A stretch of 64,000 bases of DNA from an uncultured Sutterella sp. (GTDB lineage: Bacteria; Pseudomonadota; Gammaproteobacteria; Burkholderiales; Burkholderiaceae_F), in assembly GCA_905213905.1 (NCBI GenBank), contig CAJMKD010000004.1:1-64000 (forward strand), read 5' to 3'. This document shows positions 46,072-54,958 of the stretch, in pieces (the first letter of the stretch is position 1; the number at the start of each line of letters is the position of its first letter). The notes beneath the pieces are model-generated. The model did no database searches, was not told where the DNA came from, and was given only the letters and a program-made list of their open reading frames with translations. A program made the translations under genes and the position numbers.

Positions 46072-47568
46072 CTACTTTGCGCCGCTCGGCACCCGGGTCG
46101 TAAGCCGCAGCGAAGTCGTCAGGCCCTCGAGCTGATAGTGCGGGCGCAAATAGAACTTCGCGCTGTAGTAGCCGGGCTGCCCCTCGATCGCGTCGACTTC
46201 TACCTTCGCCTCGGCAAGCGGGTATTTCGCCTTCACCTCTTCGGAAGCGTTCGGATCGCTTGTGACATAGCCGCTGATCCAGTCGCTCAGCCAGCGCTCC
46301 ATGTCAGCGCGCTCTTTGAAGGACCCGATCTTGTCGCGCACAATGCACTTGAGATAGTGCGCAAAGCGCGATGTCGCGAAGATGTAGGGCAGACGCGCCG
46401 AAAGATTGGCATTGGCCGTGGCGTCGGGGTTGTCGTACTCGCGAGGCTTGTTCACGGTCTGTCCGCCCAGGAACACGGCGTAGTCCGTGTTCTTCCAGTA
46501 GCAGAGCGGCAGGAACCCGTTCTTTGAAAGCTCTGCTTCGCGGCGGTCCGTAATGGCGATTTCCGTCGGGCACTTCATGGCAACGCCGCCGTCGTCCGTC
46601 GGGAAAGTGTGCGTCGGCAGCGACTCGACGACGCCGCCCGACTCCACGCCGCGGATGCGGGCGCACCAGCCGTATTCGGCAAAGGAGCGGTTGATGTTCG
46701 CGCCCATCGCGTAGGCAGCGTTCATCCACGTGTACTTCGCGCTCGAGCCCGATCCCGTGTCCTCTTCCATATCGAAGCCTTCAACAGGATTGGTCGCTGC
46801 GCCGTAGGGCAGGCGCGAAAGCACGCGCGGCAGCGTGAGCGCCACGTAGCGGCTGTCTTCCGAGTCGCGGAAGCTGCGCCAGGCGGCATACTCCGGCGTC
46901 GTGAAAATCTTCGTGAGATCGCGCGGATTGGCAAGCTCCTGCCAGCTGTCAAGGTTGAGCATCGCCGGCGAAGCGCTCGCGATGAAGGGCGCATGCGCTG
47001 CTGCGGCAATCTGAGCAATGCCCTTGAGCACTTCAAGCGAAGGCGCCGATTGGTCGAAATAGTAGTCGCCGATGAGGCAGCCGAAAGGCTCGCCGCCCGC
47101 CGTGCCGTATTCCTCTTCGTAGATCTTCTTGAAAATCGGACTCTGATCCCAGGTCGTGCCTTTGTACTTCTTGAGCGTCTTCGCAAGATCCTTCATGCTG
47201 ATGTTCATCACGCGGATCTTGAGGTTTTCGCTCGTAGCCGTGTTGCTCACGAGATAGTCGAGCCCTCGCCAGGCGCTCTCGAGCTTCTGGAAGTCTTCGT
47301 GGTGAATGATCTCGTTGAGCTGCTCGGAAAGCTTGCGGTCAAGCTCGCCGATGATCCCCTCGATCGTCTTGACGGCGTCCGAGCTGACAAGATTCGCGTG
47401 CTCGAGCGCTTCGCTCACGAGGGTCTTCACTGCGCCCTGCACTGCCTGGTTGGCCGCTTCGCTCTTGGGCTTGAATTCCTGACTGAGGAGCTTCTCGAAT
47501 TCGGAGAGCTCCATCGGCTGTTCGTTCGATACAGCCGAGACTTGCGCATTCATCTGGCTTTCGGTCAT
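46072..47568 (-). CDS. tssC: Type VI secretion sheath protein TssC
   Basis: TssC with TssB builds the contractile sheath. The 498-residue protein has the family sequence F-Q-K-L-E-S-A-W-R-G-L-D-Y-L-V, the G-C-L-I-G-D-Y-Y-F segment, Y-T-W-M-N-A-A-Y-A-M-G and the C-terminal F-Y-L-R-P-H-Y-Q-L-E-G that docks onto TssB. GAGGAG precedes the ATG, 16 bases after tssB. Confidence 0.97.
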   Translation of the reverse strand: MTESQMNAQVSAVSNEQPMELSEFEKLLSQEFKPKSEAANQAVQGAVKTLVSEALEHANLVSSDAVKTIEGIIGELDRKLSEQLNEIIHHEDFQKLESAWRGLDYLVSNTATSENLKIRVMNISMKDLAKTLKKYKGTTWDQSPIFKKIYEEEYGTAGGEPFGCLIGDYYFDQSAPSLEVLKGIAQIAAAAHAPFIASASPAMLNLDSWQELANPRDLTKIFTTPEYAAWRSFRDSEDSRYVALTLPRVLSRLPYGAATNPVEGFDMEEDTGSGSSAKYTWMNAAYAMGANINRSFAEYGWCARIRGVESGGVVESLPTHTFPTDDGGVAMKCPTEIAITDRREAELSKNGFLPLCYWKNTDYAVFLGGQTVNKPREYDNPDATANANLSARLPYIFATSRFAHYLKCIVRDKIGSFKERADMERWLSDWISGYVTSDPNASEEVKAKYPLAEAKVEVDAIEGQPGYYSAKFYLRPHYQLEGLTTSLRLTTRVPSGAK

Positions 47569-47584
47569 TTTGCTCTCCTCATGC

Positions 47585-48118
47585 TTACGCTTCGTCGGGC
47601 TTCTTCTCTGCTTCTTCCGCTTTCGACTTGGCTTGCGCCGAGAGCGCCTTAAGGAGCGCAGGATCCTGAAGCACGCGGCTCAGGAGTTCTTCTGCGCCCG
47701 TCTTGCCGTCCATGTAGGAGAGCAGGTTGGCAAGCGCCGTGCGCGCTTCAAGAATTTCCTTGAGGCCTGCAGCCTTCTCAGCGACGCGCTCGGGCGAAAA
47801 ATCCGCCATGCTCTCGAAGGTCATGTCGACCGAGAGGTTCCCCTCACCCGTGATAACGTTGGGAACCTGAAACGCAACACGCGGCTTCATGCTCTTCAAG
47901 CGATCGTCGAAATTGTCTGAATCGATCTCGACGAAGCTGCGGTCGTCAACTCGGGGAAGCGGCTCTGCGGGCTTGCCCGAAAGATCGGAAAGCACGCCCA
48001 TCACGAAGGGCAGATTGACCTTCTTTTCGGCGCCGTAGAGTTCGACGTCGTATTCCACCTGAACGCGCGGCGCGCGGTTTTTGCCGATGAACTGCTGGCC
48101 GCCTTTGCTTGATGCCAT
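47585..48118 (-). CDS. tssB: Type VI secretion sheath protein TssB
   Basis: TssB is the small sheath subunit. The 177-residue protein has the family features R-A-P-R-V-Q-V-E-Y-D-V-E and L-P-F-V-M-G-V-L-S-D-L-S-G. A central F-E-S-M-A-D-F-S-P segment and a long C-terminal helix, which recruits ClpV, follow. AAGGAG precedes the ATG. Confidence 0.97.
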   Translation of the reverse strand: MASSKGGQQFIGKNRAPRVQVEYDVELYGAEKKVNLPFVMGVLSDLSGKPAEPLPRVDDRSFVEIDSDNFDDRLKSMKPRVAFQVPNVITGEGNLSVDMTFESMADFSPERVAEKAAGLKEILEARTALANLLSYMDGKTGAEELLSRVLQDPALLKALSAQAKSKAEEAEKKPDEA

Positions 48119-48227
48119 ATGGTTCTCCTTTGAGCTCTAGGCTCAGTGGAAACTTCCGCGTCCGTCTTGAGCGGAAGCCGGCAGTCACCAGCACGGCGCT
48201 GCCGTCCTAATTCAAATTTACCTGTTT

Positions 48228-49307
48228 TCAATAGACATTGTCAGGCTTGGGCACCCCAAGCTGCTCGCGTGCCCTGTCGAGTGCATTGGCGTCGATTTCA
48301 GCCAGGATGTCGATGAAATTCATCTCAGCCATGCGCAGCGCACGCCGCAGGAGGAAAGGCACCGGGCTTGTTGGCTCGGCCGCTTCAAAATATTCAGCCG
48401 ATTTCTTGAGAAGAAGCAGCGCTTCGTTGCGGGATGCCGGATGGTATTCGGCAATGCTGAAGGCCTGAGGGGGCGGCGCTGCGCGCTTGGCTGCGTCCTG
48501 TCCAGCGGCAGCGGCAGCCTTCCCGCGCGTCTGCGGCGCCGGTGCTGCGTCTGACTCGGATGCCGGCGTGCCAGCAAATACGGTATAAACCCGCTCGAAA
48601 GCCTTGAGCTCGCGCTCAAAATTCTCAAAGCTCACGTAGCCTGCATTGCCCATGCGGCTGTTGGCCTCGTCGGCAATTCGCCCGGCGAGCGCGAGGATTT
48701 CCTTGACGACGGCAAGCTTGGCGCTCAGCTCGGCCGTGGGCACGGCTTTCATTTCCGCGTCAAAGAGCACGCCGTCCACGGGCTGCGAGCTCTCGATCGC
48801 CCCTGTCGTGGCGAGCCAGTCGCGAAGCGTCCATGCGTGCCCGTCAACGAGACGCAGGCCGCGCAGCTGCTGGGTGAAGACCGCGCCGCCGCCGAAAGCG
48901 GTCGGTTCTGGCGAGAGCATCTGCAGTATGTTCACCCGCTCTGTCGGATCCAGATCATCATCGGGGTCGAGCTTCGGGTAAAAGTCGTCCCAAAGGGAAG
49001 CAACCAGATATTCAATCATCCGCAGCCCATCGCGCAGCCCTTCGAGCCCTTCGAGCTCCGTGCTCGCAATGGTGAAGTAAACCGCCACGCGCAGATCACG
49101 CGTCCGGCGCCAGAGCTCGAGCGCATCCCGCCGGAGAGAGCGCCAATCCGGATCCGTGCCTTCAAGAACGCTCTCGCCCATCACGCTTTCGGGCGTCCCC
49201 TGCGCGAGGGCTTCAAGCCCCAGATACTTCGGATCGTATTCGCAGTCTTCACCGGCCGGACTCTGCGGATCGACAGGCTCGAGCAGTTCATCAATCTGTG
49301 TTGTCAT
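48228..49307 (-). CDS. tssA: Type VI secretion protein TssA (ImpA domain)
   Basis: TssA primes tube and sheath polymerisation at the baseplate. The 359-residue protein has the ImpA N-terminal domain (P-V-D-P-Q-S-P-A-G-E-D-C-E-Y-D; then W-R-S-L-R-R-D-A-L-E-L; about 1-140). A variable middle part with an Ala/Pro linker follows, then a short C-terminal domain typical of the shorter TssA classes (R-A-L-R-M-A-E-M-N-F). The ATG at 49307 begins the conserved domain; the frame is open upstream for 47 codons with no family match. It is the first gene of the T6SS operon. Confidence 0.9.
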   Translation of the reverse strand: MTTQIDELLEPVDPQSPAGEDCEYDPKYLGLEALAQGTPESVMGESVLEGTDPDWRSLRRDALELWRRTRDLRVAVYFTIASTELEGLEGLRDGLRMIEYLVASLWDDFYPKLDPDDDLDPTERVNILQMLSPEPTAFGGGAVFTQQLRGLRLVDGHAWTLRDWLATTGAIESSQPVDGVLFDAEMKAVPTAELSAKLAVVKEILALAGRIADEANSRMGNAGYVSFENFERELKAFERVYTVFAGTPASESDAAPAPQTRGKAAAAAGQDAAKRAAPPPQAFSIAEYHPASRNEALLLLKKSAEYFEAAEPTSPVPFLLRRALRMAEMNFIDILAEIDANALDRAREQLGVPKPDNVY

Positions 49308-49452
49308 AAGCAGCTCGAAGGGATTGCGCCGCCGAACGGTTTGGCGGCGGGAAAACGGCGCTTCAACCGATCTCCGATTGCTTGCGCCTCTGAAAGGAAG
49401 CCTGGAAGCACCGCCGCTTGCGCGGGGAAGGCAGGCGGCATACCCCAAAAGA

Positions 49453-49481
49453 ATAATATGACATGTCCGGCTGCTTCAGAA
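49453..49481 (-). promoter_or_regulatory. Candidate promoter of the T6SS operon
   Basis: On the minus strand TTCTGA (49476-49481) and TATTAT (49453-49458) are separated by exactly 17 bases, about 146 bases before tssA. The -35 is weak. The upstream MFS gene is closed by a terminator just before this point, so a promoter for the operon must lie in this interval. Confidence 0.4.
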
Positions 49482-49562
49482 CCAGAGGAATTCCACCGAC
49501 CATTCCATGGCTTTGAAGACTTCCGTCCGCGCCCCGATTTGCGCTTGCCGCAGGCTTGCCAT

Positions 49563-49605
49563 AAAAAGGGCCGCCCCCCGCGAGAGAGAACGGCCCTCTT
49601 TTTCT
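49563..49605. terminator. Terminator after the MFS gene
   Basis: A 7-base-pair GC-rich stem (49567-49573 with 49591-49597) is flanked by a T-run on the plus side and by TTTTTA on the minus strand. It lies 14 bases after the MFS stop and separates that gene from the T6SS operon. It would work in both directions. Confidence 0.75.
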
Positions 49606-49618
49606 CTTTCAACGAGGC

Positions 49619-51076
49619 TCAATGCCTGTCGAACTTCACTTCTACGCCCTTCATGGAGGTTTCCACTGCAGGACGCTTGAGGTAGAGGAAGGCAACGAGC
49701 GGAATCAGCACGAAGCCAGAAACAAAGATCACGATTTTGATGCTCATGAACATCGCCAGCGCACCGCCCAAAATCGGTCCGAGCACGCTGCCCGCCTGCT
49801 GCGCGGCGAAGGAAAGGCCGAAAATGCGGCCGCGGTCTTCCGGTCCGGAGCTGTTCGTGAGCAGCGCATTGATCGCGGGGAAGATGCCGGCGAAGGCCAG
49901 GCCGCCCACGAAACGCCAGGCGCCGAACGGCACAAGCGTGTCCGGAATGGCCTGAATCATCCCGAAAACCCCAGAACCGAGGAGCGCAATGTAGAGCGCA
50001 GGCCGAAAGCCTATGCGCTGTCCGACGATGCCCCAAACCGGCGAGGCGATCACGCCGGAAATGCCGACAATCGAGAACAGCAGGCCGGTGACGAAGACGA
50101 TGCGGTCCATGCTGCCCTGGAGTTCAGCCACGTAAAGCGGCATGACAGGCTGCTGGAGAAGAATCGTAAGCTGCACGACGCCCGCCGTAAAAAGCATTCT
50201 CTGAACGACGGGAATCTTGAGAAGATTGGTCTTCGGCTTTGCAGGATCGGGCGCTTTCTTCTCGACCTTCTTCTTTTTGGGTTCCTTGATGCAGAAGATG
50301 ATGAGCAGCGTAATGATCCCGAGGGCGGCCGAGCCCAGATAAAAAGTCATGCGCATGCCGAAGGCTTCAGCGAGGAAGCCGCCGCAGAGCGGACCCAGCA
50401 CGCCGCCCGCCGTCATCGCGCCCTGCATGGTGCCGAGCGAAATGCCGAGCTTCTCCTTCGGGACGGTGCTCGAAAGAATGGCAAGGCAGGCCGGCCAGAG
50501 ACCGGCGGCAAAGCCCTGGAAGCACCGAACGCCGAGAAGCTGCCACTCATCCTGCACGAACCCCGAAAGGCCGTAGCTGATCGCAAGCAGAAACGCCGAG
50601 CGGACAGCCATCAGCTTGCGCGAGCCTTTGTCGGCCATCGATCCCCAAATCGGCGCCATGATGCCCGAAACGAGGAAGGAAACGGAAAAGATGAGTCCCG
50701 ACCAAAGGTTGACGTCATCCTGGGCGACGTGAAGTTCCTGGATGAGGTACATCGGCAGGAACGGGATGAGCATGGTGTAGCTGAGCGACATCAGCACGGC
50801 CGAGGCCGAAAGAATGACGAGCGTCAGCTTCCAGGATTGCGCAGGGCCTTCGTGCTCGATTTCAAGCGGCGGCAGCGACGGATCGTCCGCCGGCTTGCGC
50901 GCGGCGTTTGCTCCGGACGCAGGCGAATCGGCCGCCTTCTTGGCGAGCTTCGAGAAATCAACTTCGTGATAATCGTCGTCGGCTTCGGCCGCGCCTCCGT
51001 TGCTCTGAGCGGCTGCGCGGACTTCCTCCGCCGCATCAATGGCGGCGCGCGTTTCCTTGTTGTCTTTTTCCGTCAC
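49619..51076 (-). CDS. MFS transporter (drug-efflux type)
   Basis: This 485-residue inner-membrane major facilitator protein has twelve predicted helices and the inter-helix 2-3 motif G-S-M-A-D-K-G-S-R-K. The G-G-V-L-G-P motif in helix 5 is typical of proton-coupled exporters. The N-terminal cytoplasmic region is unusually long (about 80 residues, Ala/Asp/Glu-rich). The loop between the two six-helix halves is strongly basic (K-E-P-K-K-K-K). Substrate is unknown; multidrug efflux is the usual guess for the family. It ends in its own terminator. Confidence 0.87.
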   Translation of the reverse strand: MTEKDNKETRAAIDAAEEVRAAAQSNGGAAEADDDYHEVDFSKLAKKAADSPASGANAARKPADDPSLPPLEIEHEGPAQSWKLTLVILSASAVLMSLSYTMLIPFLPMYLIQELHVAQDDVNLWSGLIFSVSFLVSGIMAPIWGSMADKGSRKLMAVRSAFLLAISYGLSGFVQDEWQLLGVRCFQGFAAGLWPACLAILSSTVPKEKLGISLGTMQGAMTAGGVLGPLCGGFLAEAFGMRMTFYLGSAALGIITLLIIFCIKEPKKKKVEKKAPDPAKPKTNLLKIPVVQRMLFTAGVVQLTILLQQPVMPLYVAELQGSMDRIVFVTGLLFSIVGISGVIASPVWGIVGQRIGFRPALYIALLGSGVFGMIQAIPDTLVPFGAWRFVGGLAFAGIFPAINALLTNSSGPEDRGRIFGLSFAAQQAGSVLGPILGGALAMFMSIKIVIFVSGFVLIPLVAFLYLKRPAVETSMKGVEVKFDRH

Positions 51077-51326
51077 GGGACACCTGCTCTTAAAAAAACG
51101 AACGGCGTCCGCCGCGGTCGATGTCGAGCTGCGAACGGGCGTCGAACGGTTCCTGCGGCGCGAGGTACAAAAATCCGAATCCAGCCCGCGCCGATTTGAG
51201 ACTATCGGTCAAATGATACGCCTCATGCGGCCGCTCTTGGCGTGCGCCGCACTGAAGCCGTTCATTCGGCCAATGCCTTGATCAGAACATCTAAGCGGAA
51301 AACCGCACGTCAAGCTCCGCCGCTTG

Positions 51327-51926
51327 TCAGTGAAGCGCGGCTGCGGGCGTCGGGAAGAGCTGATCGACGAGATTCCGAATAATCATGGCCGGATCCCCAT
51401 AGGGACCCGCAATGAGCATGCTTGCGCCCTGGTCGGCCGTCGTGCGCATGAAGCTCGGATGCGTATCAGCGCGCCGCCAGTCGGCGTGCTGGCTTTCGCC
51501 CGTATAGAAGTCGCGGAAGTCGAGCGTGATCGCCCGGGGGAGCTCGCCGATGCGCACATCCCCATCGGTCGAGAAAATGACGTGAAACCGGCAGACATCG
51601 GAAATCGCGCTCTCGCCGGGATTGAGCATCACGACGCGGTAGCCGCGGTCAGCAATGGCGCGGCGCAGAAATACCTCAAGCGTTGAAGCGCTTCTCGCCG
51701 TTGATGAAAGGCATACGCTCGCCCCCTGCTCGGGAAGTCCGGAAGCCGTTGCTGCGGGAATGGCAGCATCGCGTTCATAGTAGGAATGCTGCGGATCGGA
51801 CGCACAGCCCGAGAGCGCCATCGCAAGCGAGAGCACCGCTGCGCTCAGGCAGCTGAGGCGCGACGCGCGAACAAACGCCGCAGCAGGACGCAGCAGAAAA
51901 GTCCGCTCACAAGAGTCGTTGCACAT
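51327..51926 (-). CDS. Predicted lipoprotein of unknown function
   Basis: I do not recognise this 199-residue protein. It has a long N-terminal region, a hydrophobic segment and a lipobox (M-A-L-S-G-C near residue 41), so export and lipid anchoring are likely. The mature part is a small alpha/beta domain of the kind seen in outer-membrane lipoproteins of unknown role. The ATG at 51926 follows AAGGA; a much longer frame upstream has no ribosome site and is antisense to the next gene. It is divergent from the membrane protein gene at 52035. Confidence 0.75.
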   Translation of the reverse strand: MCNDSCERTFLLRPAAAFVRASRLSCLSAAVLSLAMALSGCASDPQHSYYERDAAIPAATASGLPEQGASVCLSSTARSASTLEVFLRRAIADRGYRVVMLNPGESAISDVCRFHVIFSTDGDVRIGELPRAITLDFRDFYTGESQHADWRRADTHPSFMRTTADQGASMLIAGPYGDPAMIIRNLVDQLFPTPAAALH

Positions 51927-52034
51927 GGTCGAGATTCCTTCCCCACAATCTTCTAACATTAGCGCATTTCCTGCCGCCCGAGTCGCGCCCATCGTACGAA
52001 TTCGCGGCATCATGCAGGTCGTATTCACTTTTTC

Positions 52035-52631
52035 ATGTTCGTCATGGCTAAAAAGACACCGCGCCGTCCGGCGCTTTTCAACCCGAAGCTCGTCTGCGCG
52101 CTTGCGCTGCTCTTTACGCCTATTTTCGGCGCCGCGCTGCAGGCCCGTAACTGGACGGAGCTCGGCCGCCCCGATGAAGCCGCCGCCAGCCGCTTCTGGG
52201 TCCGCTCTTCGATCTGGCTCATCATTCTTTTTGTTGTGGTTCAAACGCTTTTCCGCGACGAAGAAATCATGCATTGGTTCGGCCCCTACTTCCTCATCGT
52301 GGTCTGGGGCGCTTGGATGCTCACGAGCGGCTGGAAGCAGCTCACGTTCGTCGCCAAAAACGTCGGCAAATTCTACGATGCACGCCCGATCGGCAAAGCC
52401 ATCACCATCGGCGTTGCAGGCTGGCTTTTCTACGGACTCATTTCGACCACTATCGCCCTTGCGCTCGTCCTCACGGGGATTGAACCCCTCGAATCAGCCA
52501 AGAAGACGAGCAGCGAAGACGCCGGCGTCGTCATTCGCGTCCCGAAGGGAAGCAATCAGGCAGTCGTCGAGCCGCTGCCCGAAAAACAGCCTGAGGCAGA
52601 CGGCAGCGCCGCGGCCCAGGAAAAGCATTGA
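52035..52631 (+). CDS. Small integral membrane protein of unknown function
   Basis: This 198-residue protein has four hydrophobic segments: near residues 20-38, 60-73, 82-95 and 120-145. A hydrophilic Glu/Lys/Ala tail of about 45 residues follows. Several tryptophans lie at segment ends. Start may be the ATG at 52035 or 52044 (M-A-K-K-T-P); neither has a clear ribosome site. It is followed after 12 bases by the Sel1-repeat gene, so the two are probably one operon. Function is unknown. Confidence 0.7.
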   Translation: MFVMAKKTPRRPALFNPKLVCALALLFTPIFGAALQARNWTELGRPDEAAASRFWVRSSIWLIILFVVVQTLFRDEEIMHWFGPYFLIVVWGAWMLTSGWKQLTFVAKNVGKFYDARPIGKAITIGVAGWLFYGLISTTIALALVLTGIEPLESAKKTSSEDAGVVIRVPKGSNQAVVEPLPEKQPEADGSAAAQEKH

Positions 52632-52643
52632 GATTCGTCCCGA

Positions 52644-53705
52644 ATGCCCAAAAAGCCCGACGAACGCTTCGCTATTCCGCTGCCCTCCGTGAAGAGCGAT
52701 GGCGTGCTTGACCTCTTGGGCGGCGTGGCGCGCACACGGCCGCTCTCGGGCGAGGAGCTGCTTCGGCAGGCCGCTGAAACGGAGCGCGCCGCCAAAGCGG
52801 GCGACCCTGCGGCGCAGGCCGCAGCCGCGCGCATGCTTCTCACGGACTCGCCGGACTTCCGAAAGAACCGCCGAGCCGTGGCGCTCCTAAAGAAAGCCGC
52901 GCAAAAGAAAGCACCTGAAGCGCTTTATCTCCTCGGCCTCGTGTACCTGCGTGGGCAGGGCGTTCGGCAAAACGACGCCGAAGGCGTTCGCTACCTAGAA
53001 GCGGCCGCCTACCTCGGGCATCCCGGCGCGGAAAAAGATCTCGCCAAAGCCTACCGGCTGGGACTGCCGGACGGAGCGAGTCCGGACAAAATGAAAAAAT
53101 CGCTCTACTGGTCTCGAATCGCCGCGGCCCGGGGCGACGCCTATTCAGCCTTTCTCGCCGGATGCGCCTGCCGAGACGGCATCGGCACCGAGCAAAACCT
53201 CGAAGAAGCGCGCAAATGGCTTTATCAAGCCGCAAGAGGCGCCGTGCCGGGCGCGGCCAGTGCGCTTGCCAAGCTCCATCTGCGCCGCGACTATGAAGCG
53301 CGCCGCCCCGAAGAGGCGCGGCGCTGGATGATCGAGGCGGCACTCACGGGCGACATTGAGGCGCAGCTGCGCGTCGGCATTTTCTTCTGGTCAGGGTTCG
53401 GCGGACTCGTCGATCAGCGCGAAGCCGTCCGCTGGCTCTGCCGCGCTGCCGAGGGCGGCTCCGCCACCGCCTGCGCCATGCTTGCAGGCTTTTTCATGAC
53501 AGGCACAGTGCTCAGTCTCGACCGTCTGCGCGCCTGGGTGCTCTACCAGCTCGCACAAAAGCTCGGCGACCCGGCTGCGCAAGTCACCGCAGAGACAATC
53601 AACGCGCTGCTTTCGCCAGAAGAACGGCGCGCTGGCCGCGACATTCTTCGTCTCGAAACGCCCCATCGAATCGTCGAAGCTCTTATTCCGCGAAAAACCC
53701 GCTGA
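52644..53705 (+). CDS. Sel1-repeat (TPR-like) protein, cytoplasmic
   Basis: This 353-residue protein has about six Sel1-like repeats of 36-40 residues from residue 45 to 315. Examples are A-L-Y-L-L-G-L-V-Y-L-R-G-Q-G-V and A-F-L-A-G-C-A-C-R-D-G-I-G. Such repeats form a right-handed superhelix for protein binding. No signal peptide is present, unlike many bacterial Sel1 proteins, so it should act in the cytoplasm. Partner unknown; the membrane protein encoded just upstream is a candidate. Confidence 0.83.
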   Translation: MPKKPDERFAIPLPSVKSDGVLDLLGGVARTRPLSGEELLRQAAETERAAKAGDPAAQAAAARMLLTDSPDFRKNRRAVALLKKAAQKKAPEALYLLGLVYLRGQGVRQNDAEGVRYLEAAAYLGHPGAEKDLAKAYRLGLPDGASPDKMKKSLYWSRIAAARGDAYSAFLAGCACRDGIGTEQNLEEARKWLYQAARGAVPGAASALAKLHLRRDYEARRPEEARRWMIEAALTGDIEAQLRVGIFFWSGFGGLVDQREAVRWLCRAAEGGSATACAMLAGFFMTGTVLSLDRLRAWVLYQLAQKLGDPAAQVTAETINALLSPEERRAGRDILRLETPHRIVEALIPRKTR

Positions 53706-54550
53706 CGATGCGCCTTTCGTTTGCAGGTCTTTTTCGCGCATGCTTAAGCCGTTTGCGCTGCAGGTCGCCAGACCACAAACCCAAAAAGAAAAAAGAGTCA
53801 CGCGCACTCAGCACTTGTTTCGTTCAGTGCGCAAGCAGCTTTTCGACCTGCAACGGACATCCTGCACGCGGCCAGCGCAGCAGCACCTCCGCCGATCGAA
53901 AAGCAGCTCGCGTCCGGCTGCATCTGCAGAAACGGATGAAGCCTCCGAAATCATTCAAAAGCCCCAGGCCGTTCAGAGCGCTCCGACAAAACGAATCTCG
54001 CTTTATACGACGTGACTCAAATACCACCAAAGGAGATGTTTCAGGTTTGACCCTTCACATCCGTCATTCCGATCGAATGACCCGTACATTGTGCGCTTTT
54101 TTTCCCTTGGTTATTGGGTTTGAACAAAAAAAATTCTTGAGCAAACGTAAATCTTCCGCTTTCAAGCCGTTTCTTCTTTTTTTATTTTTCAACAAAAATA
54201 CCAATTTAGAGATAGCGTTCTAACCCTAATAGGTGTAAAGACCTTTTCGCAGCTTGAAATAAATGCAGGCTTTTTTAGAAAAAACCATGAATACACGCCT
54301 CGAAAAGTGCCGCAAAGGCTTATATTCTCTAGGCTCGCGCGGGTTATTCCGCTTTGGGTGCCCTTGGATCGGCCGATACAATGGTTTGTCGAAGAGGCAG
54401 CAAATTCCTCGCGGGCGGCGGTCTCCTGCCGAGAGCGGAGGTGAAGCAAGACTTCTTCTAACCAGACGTCTCTGTCAGAGGCCCGGTCCGAAAATCAAGC
54501 GTTCTCAGAAACGTCTCGGACAACAAACAAAAACAGCTATTGGAGTCACC
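53706..54550 (+). other. Gene-free region before the HU gene
   Basis: These 845 bases contain no reading frame that I can support. The frames present are basic and low in complexity and lack family similarity. The stretch 54040-54270 is AT-rich. A perfect 7-base-pair hairpin (54063-54069 with 54075-54081) lies before a run of seven or more T residues at 54097. A TATATT (54321-54326) could be a -10 for HU but lacks a good -35. The following 220 bases would be an HU leader with several GC-rich dyads. Confidence 0.4.
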
Positions 54551-54826
54551 ATGAATCGTCTCGAACTCGTTGACCGCGTTGCTGCATGCAACACCGCCTC
54601 GAAAGCGGAAGTTGACCGCATCATCGTGAGCGCTCTTGAAGAAATCATCAATGCCGTCCGAAACGGCGAGTCCGTTACCCTCATCGGTTTCGGCACCTTC
54701 AAGTGCGTTGACTGCGCCGCTCGCACCGGCCGCAACCCCTCCACCGGCGAGGCCATCCGCATTCCCGCGATGAAGAAGCCGAAGTTCATTCCGGGCACGT
54801 CCTTCAAGGAACTGCTCAACGAATAA
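54551..54826 (+). CDS. HU-family nucleoid DNA-binding protein
   Basis: This 91-residue histone-like protein has the HU/IHF fold. It shows N-R-L-E-L-V-D-R-V at the start, the V-T-L-I-G-F-G-T-F core strand, and the DNA-binding arm R-T-G-R-N-P-S-T-G-E-A-I-R-I-P-A. Length and the lack of IHF-specific residues favour HU over IHF. Two cysteines (C-V-D-C) within the strand before the arm are unusual. The ATG at 54551 follows TTGGAG; the frame is open upstream but without coding signal. Confidence 0.93.
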   Translation: MNRLELVDRVAACNTASKAEVDRIIVSALEEIINAVRNGESVTLIGFGTFKCVDCAARTGRNPSTGEAIRIPAMKKPKFIPGTSFKELLNE

Positions 54827-54835
54827 TCGGACGAC

Positions 54836-54918
54836 GTTCGACCGAAAGCATTCGGTCGAACTGCCGCCGACAAAGCTGAAGAAGGCAGCGCGTACCGAGG
54901 TATGCACTGCCTTCATTT
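54836..54918. terminator. Hairpin pair between convergent HU and nrdG genes
   Basis: A perfect 11-base-pair hairpin (54836-54846 with 54851-54861, loop AGCA) starts nine bases after the HU stop. A second stem (54881-54888 with 54907-54914, with a further inner stem) follows before ATTTCATT. Neither has a full T-run, so they may be terminators or stabilisers of both messages. Confidence 0.5.
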
Positions 54919-54958
54919 CATTCAGGGGCGCTGCTGCCCCAAATGTCTTCTGTTTCGC

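Noticed and set aside
38703..49448. T6SS operon as a tailocin or prophage tail cluster
   Set aside because: ClpV, TssF/G/K, TssM and Hcp are all present, which is specific for type VI secretion; there are no phage terminase, lysis or tape-measure genes.
53740..54015. Possible basic 91-residue protein after the Sel1 gene
   Set aside because: Low-complexity Arg/Ser/Gln composition, no ribosome site, and codon use unlike that of the neighbours.
54263..54550. In-frame upstream extension of HU
   Set aside because: HU proteins start at M-N-R-L-E-L; the extra 96 residues are basic, of low quality, and the ribosome site is just before 54551.
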